Below are positions 15,627 through 24,509 of a stretch of DNA of 49,207 nt, piece after piece (positions within the stretch are counted from its first letter, which is position 1; every line of letters begins with the position of its first letter). The notes under the pieces are model-generated. The model did no database searches. It saw only the letters and a list, made by a program, of their open reading frames with translations, and was not told the origin of the DNA. Source of the DNA: Kitasatospora sp. Root107 (GTDB taxonomy: Bacteria; Actinomycetota; Actinomycetes; Streptomycetales; Streptomycetaceae). The translations under genes and the position numbers were made by a program. The DNA lies in NCBI RefSeq assembly GCF_001424875.1, contig NZ_LMCT01000012.1, positions 79,766-128,972 on the forward strand, read 5' to 3'.

Positions 15627-16007
15627 GTGCCGGCTGGAACGCTGTACCGCGGCCGGGAAGGCATGTGGAGCTGGGTGGCTCATCGAGTCACCGGCGTCCT
15701 CATCTTCTTCTTCCTGTTCGCCCATGTTCTCGACACCGCTCTCGTGCGGGTGTCACCCGAGTCGTACGACACCGTCATCGCGACGTACAAGACACCGCTG
15801 GTGAACCTGATGGAGTACGGCCTCACCGCCGCCATCCTGTTCCACGCGCTGAACGGCCTCCGGGTCATCGCGGTGGACTTCTGGTCGAGGGGTCCGCGTC
15901 TGCAGAAGCAGATGCTGTGGACCGTCGTCGGTGTCTGGGTCGTGCTGATGGCGGGTGCCTTCTACCCGATCCTCGAGCACACCCTCCTCTCCTGGTTCGG
16001 GAAGTGA
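15627..16007 (+). CDS. sdhC: Succinate dehydrogenase cytochrome b subunit SdhC
   Basis: A 126-residue membrane anchor with three hydrophobic segments (about residues 22-42, 63-83, 98-117). The family motif SWVAHRVTGV opens the first helix, and FHALNGLRVIAVDF carries the heme-ligand His and conserved Gly-Arg. With SdhD it holds heme b and the quinone site of complex II. GTG start at 15627 with GGAGG 8 bases upstream. First gene of sdhCDAB. Confidence 0.93.
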   Translation: MPAGTLYRGREGMWSWVAHRVTGVLIFFFLFAHVLDTALVRVSPESYDTVIATYKTPLVNLMEYGLTAAILFHALNGLRVIAVDFWSRGPRLQKQMLWTVVGVWVVLMAGAFYPILEHTLLSWFGK

Positions 16008-16013
16008 TCGACG

Positions 16014-16505
16014 ATGGCTGCTGACACCAACGAGACCCTGGTGGTCCCCTCCGTCCACGCCCACACGGGCCAGGGCCTGGGCACCGGGAACCCCGCCGAC
16101 GCCTTCGTCGTCGAGCCCCCGCGTGCGCGTACCAAGAAGACCCCTCGCCGTACCCGCACCAATTTCGAGATGCTCGCCTGGCTGTTCATGCGCCTGTCGG
16201 GTGTCCTGCTGGTCGTGCTGATCCTCGGTCACCTGCTGATCATGCTGGTGCTCGACGGCGGCGTGTCGAAGATCAACTTCGCCTTCGTAGCCGGTCGCTG
16301 GGCCTCGCCGTTCTGGCAGGGCTGGGACCTGCTGATGCTGTGGCTCGCCATGCTGCACGGCAGCAACGGCATGCGCACGGTCATCAACGACTACGCGGAG
16401 AAGGACTCCACCAGGCTGTGGCTGAAGACCCTGATGGGTGCCGCGACCGTCTTCACGGTCCTGCTCGGCACCCTGGTGATCTTCACCTTCGACCCGAACA
16501 TCTAA
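16014..16505 (+). CDS. sdhD: Succinate dehydrogenase membrane anchor SdhD
   Basis: A 163-residue second membrane anchor of complex II. About 50 polar residues precede three hydrophobic segments starting at MLAWLFMRLSGVLL. LAMLHGSNGMRTVINDY is the counterpart of the heme/quinone motif in SdhC. The long polar N-terminal tail with a basic KKTPRRTRT patch is on the cytosolic side by the positive-inside rule. It starts 6 bases after sdhC. Confidence 0.93.
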   Translation: MAADTNETLVVPSVHAHTGQGLGTGNPADAFVVEPPRARTKKTPRRTRTNFEMLAWLFMRLSGVLLVVLILGHLLIMLVLDGGVSKINFAFVAGRWASPFWQGWDLLMLWLAMLHGSNGMRTVINDYAEKDSTRLWLKTLMGAATVFTVLLGTLVIFTFDPNI

Positions 16506-16533
16506 TCGGCCAGCCAGAGGCGACGTAGACCCC

Positions 16534-18276
16534 ATGCAGATTCACAAGTACGACACCGTCATCGTCGGCGCCGGTGGCGCGGGCATGCGCGCGGCCATCG
16601 AGTCGACCCAGCGCAGCCGCACCGCAGTGCTGACCAAGCTGTACCCCACTCGCTCCCACACCGGCGCGGCCCAGGGCGGCATGTGCGCCGCCCTCGCCAA
16701 CGTCGAGGAGGACAACTGGGAGTGGCACACCTTCGACACGGTCAAGGGTGGTGACTACCTGGTCGACCAGGACGCCGCCGAGATCATGTGCAAGGAGGCC
16801 GTGGACGCCGTCCTCGACCTGGAGAAGATGGGTCTCCCCTTCTCCCGGACCGAGCAGGGCCGGATCGACCAGCGCCGCTTCGGCGGTCACACCCGCAACC
16901 ACGGTGAGGCGGCCGTCCGGCGGTCCTGCTACGCCGCGGACCGCACCGGCCACATGATCCTGCAGACGCTGTTCCAGAACTGCGTCAAGCACGGCGTCGA
17001 GTTCTTCAACGAGTTCTACGTCCTGGACCTGCTGATCAACGACGGCAAGACCGCGGGCGTCGTCGCCTACGAGCTGGCCACCGGCGAGATCCACGTCTTC
17101 CAGGCCAAGTCGGTGGTCTTCGCCTCCGGCGGCACCGGCAAGTTCTTCAAGGTGACCTCCAACGCGCACACCCTGACCGGTGACGGCCAGGCGCTGGTCT
17201 ACCGTCGCGGCCTGCCGCTGGAGGACATGGAGTTCTTCCAGTTCCACCCGACGGGCATCTGGCGGATGGGCATCCTGCTCACCGAGGGCGCCCGCGGCGA
17301 GGGCGGCATCCTGCGCAACAAGGACGGCGAGCGCTTCATGGAGCGCTACGCCCCCGTCATGAAGGACCTCGCGTCCCGTGACGTCTGCTCCCGCGCGATC
17401 TACACCGAGATCCGCGAGGGTCGCGGCTGTGGCCCGGACGGCGACCACGTCTACCTGGACCTGACGCACCTTCCGCCGGAGCAGCTGGACGCCAAGCTCC
17501 CGGACATCACCGAGTTCGCCCGGACCTACCTCGGCATCGAGCCCTACACGGACCCGATCCCGATCCAGCCCACCGCGCACTACGCGATGGGTGGCATCCC
17601 GACCAACGTCCAGGGTGAGGTGCTGCGCAACAACACCGACGTGGTGCCCGGCCTGTACGCGGCCGGCGAGGTGGCCTGCGTCTCGGTGCACGGCGCCAAC
17701 CGCCTGGGCACCAACTCCCTGCTCGACATCAACGTCTTCGGCAAGCGGGCCGGTATCGCCGCCGCCGACTACGCGCAGACGGTGGAGCACACCGAGCTCC
17801 CCGAGAACCCGGCCGAGAAGGTCGTGGCGATCATCGAGGGTCTCCGGGACTCCGAGGGCACCGAGTCGGTCGCGCAGATCCGCAAGGAGCTGCAGGAGAC
17901 CATGGACACCAATGCCATGGTCTACCGCACCGGCGAGACCCTGAAGCAGGCCGTGGCCGACATCGCCGGGCTGCGCGAGCGGTACAAGCACGTCGCGATC
18001 CAGGACAAGGGCCAGCGCTACAACACGGACCTGCTGGAGGCCGTCGAGCTGGGCAACCTGCTCGACCTGGCCGAGGTGCTGGCCGTCTCCGCGCTCGCCC
18101 GCGAGGAGTCGCGCGGCGGTCACTACCGCGAGGACTTCCCGACCCGCGACGACGTGAAGTTCATGCAGCACACCATGGCGTACCAGGAGGTCGCCGCGGA
18201 CGGCACCACCTCGATCCGCCTCGACTACAAGCCGGTCGTCACGACCCGCTACCAGCCGATGGAGCGTAAGTACTGA
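16534..18276 (+). CDS. sdhA: Succinate dehydrogenase flavoprotein subunit SdhA
   Basis: A 580-residue catalytic subunit that oxidises succinate to fumarate on covalent FAD. Visible: the dinucleotide fold VIVGAGGAGMRAA, covalent-FAD motif TRSHTGAAQGG, substrate loop QFHPTGIW and LLTEGARGEGG, catalytic Arg region RDVCSRAI, HYAMGGIPTN and HGANRLGTNSLLDINVFGK. Full family length. It is 28 bases after sdhD and overlaps sdhB by one base (TGATG), so stoichiometry is kept by coupling. Confidence 0.97.
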   Translation: MQIHKYDTVIVGAGGAGMRAAIESTQRSRTAVLTKLYPTRSHTGAAQGGMCAALANVEEDNWEWHTFDTVKGGDYLVDQDAAEIMCKEAVDAVLDLEKMGLPFSRTEQGRIDQRRFGGHTRNHGEAAVRRSCYAADRTGHMILQTLFQNCVKHGVEFFNEFYVLDLLINDGKTAGVVAYELATGEIHVFQAKSVVFASGGTGKFFKVTSNAHTLTGDGQALVYRRGLPLEDMEFFQFHPTGIWRMGILLTEGARGEGGILRNKDGERFMERYAPVMKDLASRDVCSRAIYTEIREGRGCGPDGDHVYLDLTHLPPEQLDAKLPDITEFARTYLGIEPYTDPIPIQPTAHYAMGGIPTNVQGEVLRNNTDVVPGLYAAGEVACVSVHGANRLGTNSLLDINVFGKRAGIAAADYAQTVEHTELPENPAEKVVAIIEGLRDSEGTESVAQIRKELQETMDTNAMVYRTGETLKQAVADIAGLRERYKHVAIQDKGQRYNTDLLEAVELGNLLDLAEVLAVSALAREESRGGHYREDFPTRDDVKFMQHTMAYQEVAADGTTSIRLDYKPVVTTRYQPMERKY

Positions 18277-19049
18277 TGAGCACTCCGACCGTGGAGAAGC
18301 ACTCGGCCGCTCTGGACGCGGCCGAGGTAGGCGGCGTCAAGCTGATCACCGTCACCCTCAGGATCCGCCGGTTCAACCCGGAGGAGCTGCCGGACCCGGT
18401 GTGGGTCGACTACCAGCTGGAGATGGACCCGAAGGAGCGCGTCCTGGACGCCCTCAACAAGGTCAAGTGGGAGCAGGACGGCACCCTGACGTACCGCCGT
18501 TCCTGCGCGCACGGCATCTGCGGCTCCGACGCGATGCGGATCAACGGCCGCAACCGGCTGGCGTGCAAGACCCTGATCAAGGACGTCAACCCGGAGCAGC
18601 CGATCACGATCGAGGCCATCAAGGGCCTCACGGTCCTCAAGGACCTGATCGTGGACATGGACCCGTTCTTCCAGGCGTACAAGGACGTCATGCCGTTCCT
18701 GATCACCAGCGGGAACGAGCCGACCCGCGAGCGCCTGCAGACCGCCGAGGACCGCGAGCGGTTCGACGACACCACCAAGTGCATCCTGTGCGCCGCGTGC
18801 ACCTCCTCCTGCCCGGTGTTCTGGAACGACGGCCAGTACTTCGGCCCGGCGGCCATCGTCAACGCGCACCGCTTCATCTTCGACTCGCGTGACGAAGGTG
18901 CCGAGCAGCGCCTGGAGATCCTGAACGACCGTGAGGGCGTGTGGCGTTGCCGCACCACCTTCAACTGCTCCGAGGCCTGCCCGCGTGGCATCGAGGTCAC
19001 CAAGGCGATCCAGGAAGTGAAGCGGGCCCTGGTGACCCGCCGCTTCTAG
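18276..19049 (+). CDS. sdhB: Succinate dehydrogenase iron-sulfur subunit SdhB
   Basis: A 257-residue electron-transfer subunit of complex II. The N-terminal ferredoxin domain has the [2Fe-2S] ligands in SCAHGICGSDAM plus the later Cys of NRLAC. The C-terminal domain has CILCAACTSSCP and CRTTFNCSEACPRGI for the [4Fe-4S] and [3Fe-4S] clusters. Last gene of the operon, followed by a strong hairpin. Confidence 0.97.
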   Translation: MSTPTVEKHSAALDAAEVGGVKLITVTLRIRRFNPEELPDPVWVDYQLEMDPKERVLDALNKVKWEQDGTLTYRRSCAHGICGSDAMRINGRNRLACKTLIKDVNPEQPITIEAIKGLTVLKDLIVDMDPFFQAYKDVMPFLITSGNEPTRERLQTAEDRERFDDTTKCILCAACTSSCPVFWNDGQYFGPAAIVNAHRFIFDSRDEGAEQRLEILNDREGVWRCRTTFNCSEACPRGIEVTKAIQEVKRALVTRRF

Positions 19050-19061
19050 TCTTCGCCACGA

Positions 19062-19101
19062 ACTGAGGGCCCGTCCGGTGTCTGCCGGACGGGCCCTCAG
19101 T
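19062..19101. terminator. Strong bidirectional terminator
   Basis: A perfect 17-bp GC-rich stem (19062-19078 with 19085-19101) and 6-nt loop, 12 bases after the sdhB stop and 5 bases before the stop of the convergent secreted-protein gene. Confidence 0.88.
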
Positions 19102-19106
19102 CGTTG

Positions 19107-20588
19107 CTACTTCAGGAGCCCCAGGTCCTTGGGGTTCGTCACGCCGCTGAAGGTGACCAGGTGCCGGTCAGCGGTGACCGCGTACAGGTCCGACGCCCCG
19201 TCACCGTCGCCGTCGCCGGTGCTGCCCAGGGTCGGGTACTGCGCGACCGGGAAGCTGCCGAGCACCGTCCCGGCCGCCGGGTCAGCCAGCGCCGAGAAGT
19301 CGTACGCGCCGGCGGCGTCGCGCGGGACGGCGTACGCCCGCAGCGTGCCGGTCGCCTTCTCGCGGGCCCAGACCGTGAGGTTGCCGGCCGCGTCGGGGCC
19401 GGGACCGATCAGCTGGTATCCACCCCAGTTACCGGTGGTGGTGACGCGGCTGGTCTCCCCCCAATAGCCCTCCACGGCGGCCACCCAGAGATCCCCGTCG
19501 ACCAGGGCGAGCTGCTGCAGGCCTTCCGGGGCCGAGCGGGCACCCGAACCGATCGACACCTGCTGCTCGGCCCGGGACCAGTCGAGCCCCTCGGCCGCCG
19601 GCAGACGGGTGTAAATCGCCGACAGCCGGGCGGGGTCGAGGCCACCCCGGTAGAGGTAGTAGCCACCGGCCGAGCCCGGTCGGCGGACCAGTACGTCGTC
19701 CACCGGGTTCGTGTTCCGGGACCAGCCGCCGTGGGTGATCTCCAGACCGTCCCAGCTGCCCGTACCGCCCGGCGCGACCTGGGCCGGGATGACGGCGCTC
19801 GGCTCGGTGCCGGTGGCGTCCGCGCTGATCACCTGGAGGTTGCCCGCCAGGTCGGTCAGCACGATGTCCGGGACACCGTCGGCGTCCACGTCGCCGAACG
19901 CCTTGGGGGCGTTGGCGTTCCAGGGGGCGTAGAAGGTGTAGACGGTCGGCCCGGTGACGTTGCCGGCCCGGTCCACGGCCTGGACCTGGAGCACATGCGT
20001 ACCCCAGTCACGCGGCCTGAGCGTGACCGTCGCGGAGCCGTCGGCGGCCGCCGGGACGGCGCCCTCGCAGCCACCCCCGACACCGATCGTGCCGTCCAGC
20101 ACGTACCGGTAGCAGGCCACCCCGGAGCCGGTCTCGGTGGCGCGGAAGGTGAAGACACCCTTCTGGCCCGCGAACTTGTTGGCGCCCTCGGCCGGGAAGT
20201 CGGTGGAGCTGACCGCCGCGACCGGCGCGGTGACGTCCACCCCGAAGCCGCACTTGGCGGTGGGCTGTCCGCCGCCCTGCGGCCAGAACCGCCAGGCGTA
20301 CCGGTGACCGTCCGTCAGCGCCTCGGGGGTGACGGACAGCTGTCCGGCCAGAGCGTCGACCTGACGGCCCACCAGCTTCGTGCCGGTGGTCTCGTCCCAG
20401 AGCCCGAACCGGGCACCCGTACCGGAGGTGGTCCCGGTCAGGACCGGGGTCGTGGTGCTCAGCCAGTCCGCTGTGCAGGCTGCGGTGACCTGGTCGAGCG
20501 AGGCCGCCGACGCGGCCGGGGCCGAGAGCAGACCGGAGACGGCCGCCACCGTCGCGGCGGAAGCCAGCAGCCGTCGAGAGAGAGTCAC
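19107..20588 (-). CDS. Secreted protein with FG-GAP/VCBS-like repeats
   Basis: A 493-residue exported protein. The signal peptide (MTLSRRLLASAATVAAVSG, cleavage near SAASAA-S) is followed by an Ig-like/fibronectin-like part (about 30-230) and a beta-propeller-like part with Asp-rich calcium-type loops, GDVDADGVPDIVLTD and GDGDGDGASDLYAV, as in FG-GAP/VCBS repeats. No catalytic motif was recognised. GTG start at 20588, with GGGGA 7 bases upstream, placing Val-Thr-Leu-Ser-Arg-Arg at the N-terminus; the longer open frame is upstream non-coding. Likely a surface or extracellular binding protein. Confidence 0.82.
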   Translation of the reverse strand: MTLSRRLLASAATVAAVSGLLSAPAASAASLDQVTAACTADWLSTTTPVLTGTTSGTGARFGLWDETTGTKLVGRQVDALAGQLSVTPEALTDGHRYAWRFWPQGGGQPTAKCGFGVDVTAPVAAVSSTDFPAEGANKFAGQKGVFTFRATETGSGVACYRYVLDGTIGVGGGCEGAVPAAADGSATVTLRPRDWGTHVLQVQAVDRAGNVTGPTVYTFYAPWNANAPKAFGDVDADGVPDIVLTDLAGNLQVISADATGTEPSAVIPAQVAPGGTGSWDGLEITHGGWSRNTNPVDDVLVRRPGSAGGYYLYRGGLDPARLSAIYTRLPAAEGLDWSRAEQQVSIGSGARSAPEGLQQLALVDGDLWVAAVEGYWGETSRVTTTGNWGGYQLIGPGPDAAGNLTVWAREKATGTLRAYAVPRDAAGAYDFSALADPAAGTVLGSFPVAQYPTLGSTGDGDGDGASDLYAVTADRHLVTFSGVTNPKDLGLLK

Positions 20589-20633
20589 TTGGAAATCCCC
20601 ACCCAGAAGAAAAAAGGGTGCGCCGTGTACGCC

Positions 20634-20664
20634 CCCGGCGGGGATCCTGGCATTTCCGCCGGGT
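20634..20664. terminator. Candidate terminator of the SCO4848-type gene
   Basis: CCCGGCGG (20634-20641) pairs with CCGCCGGG (20657-20664). On the minus strand it is followed within about 25 bases by a T-rich run (20606-20615), so it can end leftward transcription from the small membrane-protein gene. Confidence 0.4.
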
Positions 20665-20677
20665 GGGGGCAATGCCT

Positions 20678-20923
20678 TTAGGCCCGGCGGAGGGTGCGCA
20701 GGCTGCGGACGCCGACGGCGCCGACCAGCAGACCGAGCACCAGGGAGGTGACGGTCAGCAGCAGGTGGACCCAGAAGAAGGTGGTGGGCTGCCCGTGGTC
20801 GCCGTTGGTGAAGGCCTGGCCGCCGGAGTCCTTCCAGAGGTTCTTCAGGAAGGTGGTCCAGATGATCACCGACCAGACGCCGAAGGCGGTGAGGAACCAG
20901 GAGGTGCGGCGGCCGAGCTTCAT
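20678..20923 (-). CDS. SCO4848-type small membrane protein
   Basis: An 81-residue protein with two membrane segments (about 9-27 and 50-72) and a basic C-terminus. From memory it resembles the actinobacterial SCO4848 family (SRRTSWFL...FGVWSVIIW...KNLWKD...FFWVHLLL). No function is known. Start ATG at 20923 with AGGA about 9 bases upstream. It is next to a D,D-carboxypeptidase gene on the other strand, an arrangement I associate with streptomycetes. Confidence 0.75.
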   Translation of the reverse strand: MKLGRRTSWFLTAFGVWSVIIWTTFLKNLWKDSGGQAFTNGDHGQPTTFFWVHLLLTVTSLVLGLLVGAVGVRSLRTLRRA

Positions 20924-21061
20924 GGGAGGTCCTAGCGGGCGGGGGCGGAGCTGTCCGGTCCAGTATGCGGAGTGGGCCGGGCGGGCCAACCGGCGGCACT
21001 CGTTCGGGGGACGATGGCGGCGCGGCGGGCCGTCGGCGGGGCGTCCGGGTACGGTCCGTGG

Positions 21062-22273
21062 GTGCCCACACTCCGTCACTTCGTGTACCGGTGCGCCGCG
21101 GTGGCCGCGGCCGTCTCGCTCTGCTCCGCCGGAGTGCCCTGGCAGGAGCCGCCGCCCGGGGTTTCCACGGTGGGCGGCGAACGGCTGGGGCAGCCAGGGG
21201 TGCAGCTGGCTCCGTCGGCCGGTGCGCCGCCGCTGCCCGCCGGGCTGACCGGGCAGTCCTGGCTGGTGGCGGACGCGGGCAGTGGTGAGGTGCTGGCCTC
21301 GAACAACGCGCACCTGCGGCTGCCGCCCGCGAGCACGCTGAAGATGCTGTTCGCCGACACCGTGTTGCCGAAGCTCGACAAGAACACCGTGCACCGGGTG
21401 ACCGACGCCGAGCTGGCCGGGATGGGCCACGGCAGCAGCATGGTCGGGATCAAGGAGAACCTGGACTACCGGGTGGACGACCTGTGGCGCGGGGTGTTCC
21501 TCAGCTCGGGCAACGACGCGGTCCGGGTGCTGGCGCACATGAACGGCGGGATCGCCGAGACGGTGGCTCAGATGCAGGCCAGGGCGCAGGCCTTGGGCGC
21601 GCTGGACACCCAGGTGGTGACACCGGACGGGTACGACACGGACGGGCAGCTCTCCTCGGCGTACGACCTGACGCTGTTCGCCCGGTCCGGCCTGCGCAAC
21701 CCGGACTTCCGGGTCTACTGCGCCACCCGGGACGCGCAGTTCCCCGGGCTGGTCGACAAGACCACCGGGGTGCGCGGCAGCTTCGGCATCGCCAACACCG
21801 ACCGGCTGCTGGGCAAGTACCAGGGACTGATCGGGGTGAAGAACGGCTACACCACCAACGCCGGGGCCACCTTCACCGGCGCGGCCGAACGGGGCGGCCG
21901 CACGCTGCTGGTGACGGTGATGCGCCCGGCCGGCTACCAGCAGGTCTACGACGAGACGGCGGCGCTGCTGGACTGGGGCTTCGCCGCGGCCGGCAAGGTC
22001 ACCCCGGTCGGCCGGCTGGCCGACCTGCCGCCCGCCCCCGCCGCCCCCGCTGCGCCCGCCGCCCCCGCCGGGGGTACCGGAGGAGCCACCGGCCCGGCCA
22101 CCGCCGCCGAACCGCCGCAGGCCGCGCCGGTGGAGCAAGCGGAGCAGGTGGAGCAGGTCGCGGCGGTGCCCGTACCCGAGGGGATCGGCTGGCCCGGCTG
22201 GCTGGCCGCCGGGCTCTGCCTGGCCACCGTGGTCGGTGCCGTGTACTGGGTCAGGCGCCGGCCCACCCGCTGA
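21062..22273 (+). CDS. D-alanyl-D-alanine carboxypeptidase (S11), membrane-anchored
   Basis: A 403-residue penicillin-binding-protein-type peptidase that trims the stem peptide of peptidoglycan outside the membrane. Signal segment HFVYRCAAVAAAVSLCSAG; serine motif STLK (about residue 90); SGN in FLSSGNDAV (about 148); third motif KNG in GVKNGYTTNAG (about 260), in place of the usual KTG. A linker rich in Ala-Pro and Glu-Gln-Val precedes a C-terminal membrane helix (WLAAGLCLATVVGAVYWV) and RRRPTR. The GTG at 21062 is the best start; an upstream frame to 20972 is open but not signal-like. Confidence 0.88.
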   Translation: MPTLRHFVYRCAAVAAAVSLCSAGVPWQEPPPGVSTVGGERLGQPGVQLAPSAGAPPLPAGLTGQSWLVADAGSGEVLASNNAHLRLPPASTLKMLFADTVLPKLDKNTVHRVTDAELAGMGHGSSMVGIKENLDYRVDDLWRGVFLSSGNDAVRVLAHMNGGIAETVAQMQARAQALGALDTQVVTPDGYDTDGQLSSAYDLTLFARSGLRNPDFRVYCATRDAQFPGLVDKTTGVRGSFGIANTDRLLGKYQGLIGVKNGYTTNAGATFTGAAERGGRTLLVTVMRPAGYQQVYDETAALLDWGFAAAGKVTPVGRLADLPPAPAAPAAPAAPAGGTGGATGPATAAEPPQAAPVEQAEQVEQVAAVPVPEGIGWPGWLAAGLCLATVVGAVYWVRRRPTR

Positions 22274-22280
22274 CCCGGCG

Positions 22281-23210
22281 TCAGCGGTCCTCGGCCGGCG
22301 GCTCGGCCACGCTCTCCAGCAGGGCGTCGGCCTGTGCCCTGGTCCTGGCCCGGGCCGCGGCCGGGTCGGCCAGCGCGGTCCAGGAGGCGCAGAACAGCAG
22401 CAGCCGGCAGACGAAGTTGATCCAGAGCAGCAGCGCGACCGGCACGCCGAAGGCCCCGTACAGGCTCTTGCCCGCGACCGAGCCGAGGTAGGAGGAGAGC
22501 AGCAGCTTGAGCAGCTCGAAGCCGACCGCGCCGATCAGGGCGCCCTGGAGCAGGGCGCGGCGCCGCTGCTGCTCGGTGATCCGGGGGAACGGGCCGAGCA
22601 GGTAGGCGAACAGCACCAGGTCGGCGGCGACCGCGATCAGGAACCCGACCAGGCTCAACAGCCAGCCCACGCTGTCGAGTTCGAGCCACTCGGCGGCCCT
22701 TCGGGCCAGCGTGGTGGCCAGTGCCGAGGCGCCCAGCGAGACCGCCGAGACCAGGCCGAGGCCGAGCAGCACCGCGCAGTCCCAGAGCTTGCCGATCACC
22801 GGGTTGCCCGGTTCGGCGGGCAGCCGCCACATCTCCCGGATCGAGCCGCGCATGGTCGCCACCCAGCCGAGCCCGGAGATCAGCAGCAGTACACCGCTGA
22901 TCAGCCCGACCGTGCCCGCGTTGGCGACCAGCGAGGGCAGGTCGAGCGAGTCGGACAGGCCGGGCAGCTGGTCGGCGATGTCCTGCTGGAGCTGGTCCAC
23001 CCGGCTGTCCGAGAGCGCGGCCACCGCGATCGCCAGCGCCACCGTGAGCAGCGGGAAGAGCGCCAGGAAGGCGAAGAAGGTGACGGCCCCGGCCAGCCGG
23101 TTGCCCTGCACCTCGGTGAAGTGGGCGTACACCAGCCAGGGTCGGCTGCGGAGCACTCGGGCGGCCAGCGGGCCGATCACCGGGAGTTTGGTCAGGAATT
23201 CCACGGCCAC
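22281..23210 (-). CDS. YihY/BrkB-family membrane protein
   Basis: A 309-residue integral membrane protein of the YihY/virulence factor BrkB family with about six hydrophobic segments. The family-typical stretch GAVTFFAFLALFPLLTVAL lies at residues 40-60, and GFELLKLLLSSYLG and YGAFGVPVALLLWINF near the end. Function is not settled in the family (export or envelope maintenance have been suggested). GTG start at 23210. Convergent with the carboxypeptidase gene, 7 bases between stops. Confidence 0.9.
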   Translation of the reverse strand: MAVEFLTKLPVIGPLAARVLRSRPWLVYAHFTEVQGNRLAGAVTFFAFLALFPLLTVALAIAVAALSDSRVDQLQQDIADQLPGLSDSLDLPSLVANAGTVGLISGVLLLISGLGWVATMRGSIREMWRLPAEPGNPVIGKLWDCAVLLGLGLVSAVSLGASALATTLARRAAEWLELDSVGWLLSLVGFLIAVAADLVLFAYLLGPFPRITEQQRRRALLQGALIGAVGFELLKLLLSSYLGSVAGKSLYGAFGVPVALLLWINFVCRLLLFCASWTALADPAAARARTRAQADALLESVAEPPAEDR

Positions 23211-23293
23211 CTTGCCGGTCGGGTCCGGAACGTCCGGTCCTGTATACCGGCCCGACCGGGGGCCGGAGCGTCAACGCTCCGGCCGACGGCGGC

Positions 23294-24253
23294 TCACTTC
23301 GCGCGGCGGGCCCGGCGGACGGCGGAGGTGACCACCGGCGGGAGCAGGTCGACGGCCACCCGCTTGGCCACCTCGACCGGGCGGCGGGCGACGGCGGCCT
23401 TCGCGCGACGGCCCGCCAGGTCCTCGGCGGCGGCCCGTCCCTTCCGGGACTTGGCCTCCTTGACCAGCCGGTCGTGGTGCCGGGAGACCGGGAAGTCGGC
23501 GATCCGGTCGGGCTGGCCGTCGAGGCGGAGCACCCGCTGCCCCGCGATGGTGTCGGTCACCACCCAGACGCCGGAGGCGCCGCCGGAACTGGCCAGCAGG
23601 GCCTCCTGCGCGGGCACCGGGTCGCCCCAGGTGCCGTAGAACTTGCACTCGGTCAGCAGGATCGGCCGCAGCCCCAGGTTGAACACCGCCTCCCAGGTTG
23701 CGGCGGCCACGCCCGGGGTGTGTGCGGAGCGGTAGTCGTCCAGCACCAGCACCCCCTCCTTGGCCAGCGCGTCCCGGGCGACCTTGATGTCGCCGGCCAC
23801 GTGCTCGTACAGGTGCGAGGCGTCCACGTGGACGAACCGACAGCTGCCCGCCGGGATCCGGCCGTCGGCCAGCACCGAGGTGGGGGCCTGGATCAGTTCG
23901 GGCAGCTGGTCGTGGAAGGCCAGGTAGTTGACCTCGAACGCCTCGCGGGTGAGCGTCTTGCGGTACGACATGGTCATCTCGGCCGAGTTCTCGTCGTCCG
24001 GGGCGTCCGAGTCGAACAGGTCACAGACCGTGAACCGCTCGCCGGACTGGAGATGACGGCCCATCACGATCGCACTGCGGCCGAGGTAGGCACCGAGCTC
24101 CATCAGGTCGCCACCGACGCCGGCCTGCTCCTGACGGTCCAGGAACCACTCGAAAGCGTGCCGGTCCAGATCCCAGAACCAGCCCGGAACGTCACCCAGC
24201 ACCGCCGGTTCGACGATTCTGGGGCTGTCGCTGGTCGCGGTGCTTCCGGTCAT
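23294..24253 (-). CDS. Class I SAM-dependent methyltransferase
   Basis: A 319-residue protein with a Rossmann methyltransferase core of the Methyltransf_24/CmcI-like type. Motif I is MELGAYLGRSAIVMG (about residues 51-65), and FVHVDASHLYEHVAGDIK matches the acidic/His motif of this group, followed by VLVLDDYRS. A basic Ala/Arg-rich tail (from about 270) may contact membrane or acidic polymer. It is close to the glycosyltransferase and CDP-glycerol genes, so I infer methylation of a glycopolymer sugar; the substrate is unproven. Confidence 0.8.
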   Translation of the reverse strand: MTGSTATSDSPRIVEPAVLGDVPGWFWDLDRHAFEWFLDRQEQAGVGGDLMELGAYLGRSAIVMGRHLQSGERFTVCDLFDSDAPDDENSAEMTMSYRKTLTREAFEVNYLAFHDQLPELIQAPTSVLADGRIPAGSCRFVHVDASHLYEHVAGDIKVARDALAKEGVLVLDDYRSAHTPGVAAATWEAVFNLGLRPILLTECKFYGTWGDPVPAQEALLASSGGASGVWVVTDTIAGQRVLRLDGQPDRIADFPVSRHHDRLVKEAKSRKGRAAAEDLAGRRAKAAVARRPVEVAKRVAVDLLPPVVTSAVRRARRAK

Positions 24254-24509
24254 CGGTACTCCTCACAGCTGCACGGCCGACCGCCACGGACGGCCCAACC
24301 GGAGCAACGACCCGGTGCCGTCCGGGTGACCACCGCTCCTGGGTGAGCTTCGGTACGGATGGTTGACCGCCCTCACCCGCCAGGTGCGGATTCACCCGTC
24401 CGGCGGCCTGCCGTCACGGCACGCTGTCCCTTAGGTGCGCGCGACACTACCGCACCGGCGCCCGGCCTTAAAGGGCTCCGACCGCCCCGATCGCGGACCG
24501 GGCGGAGCG

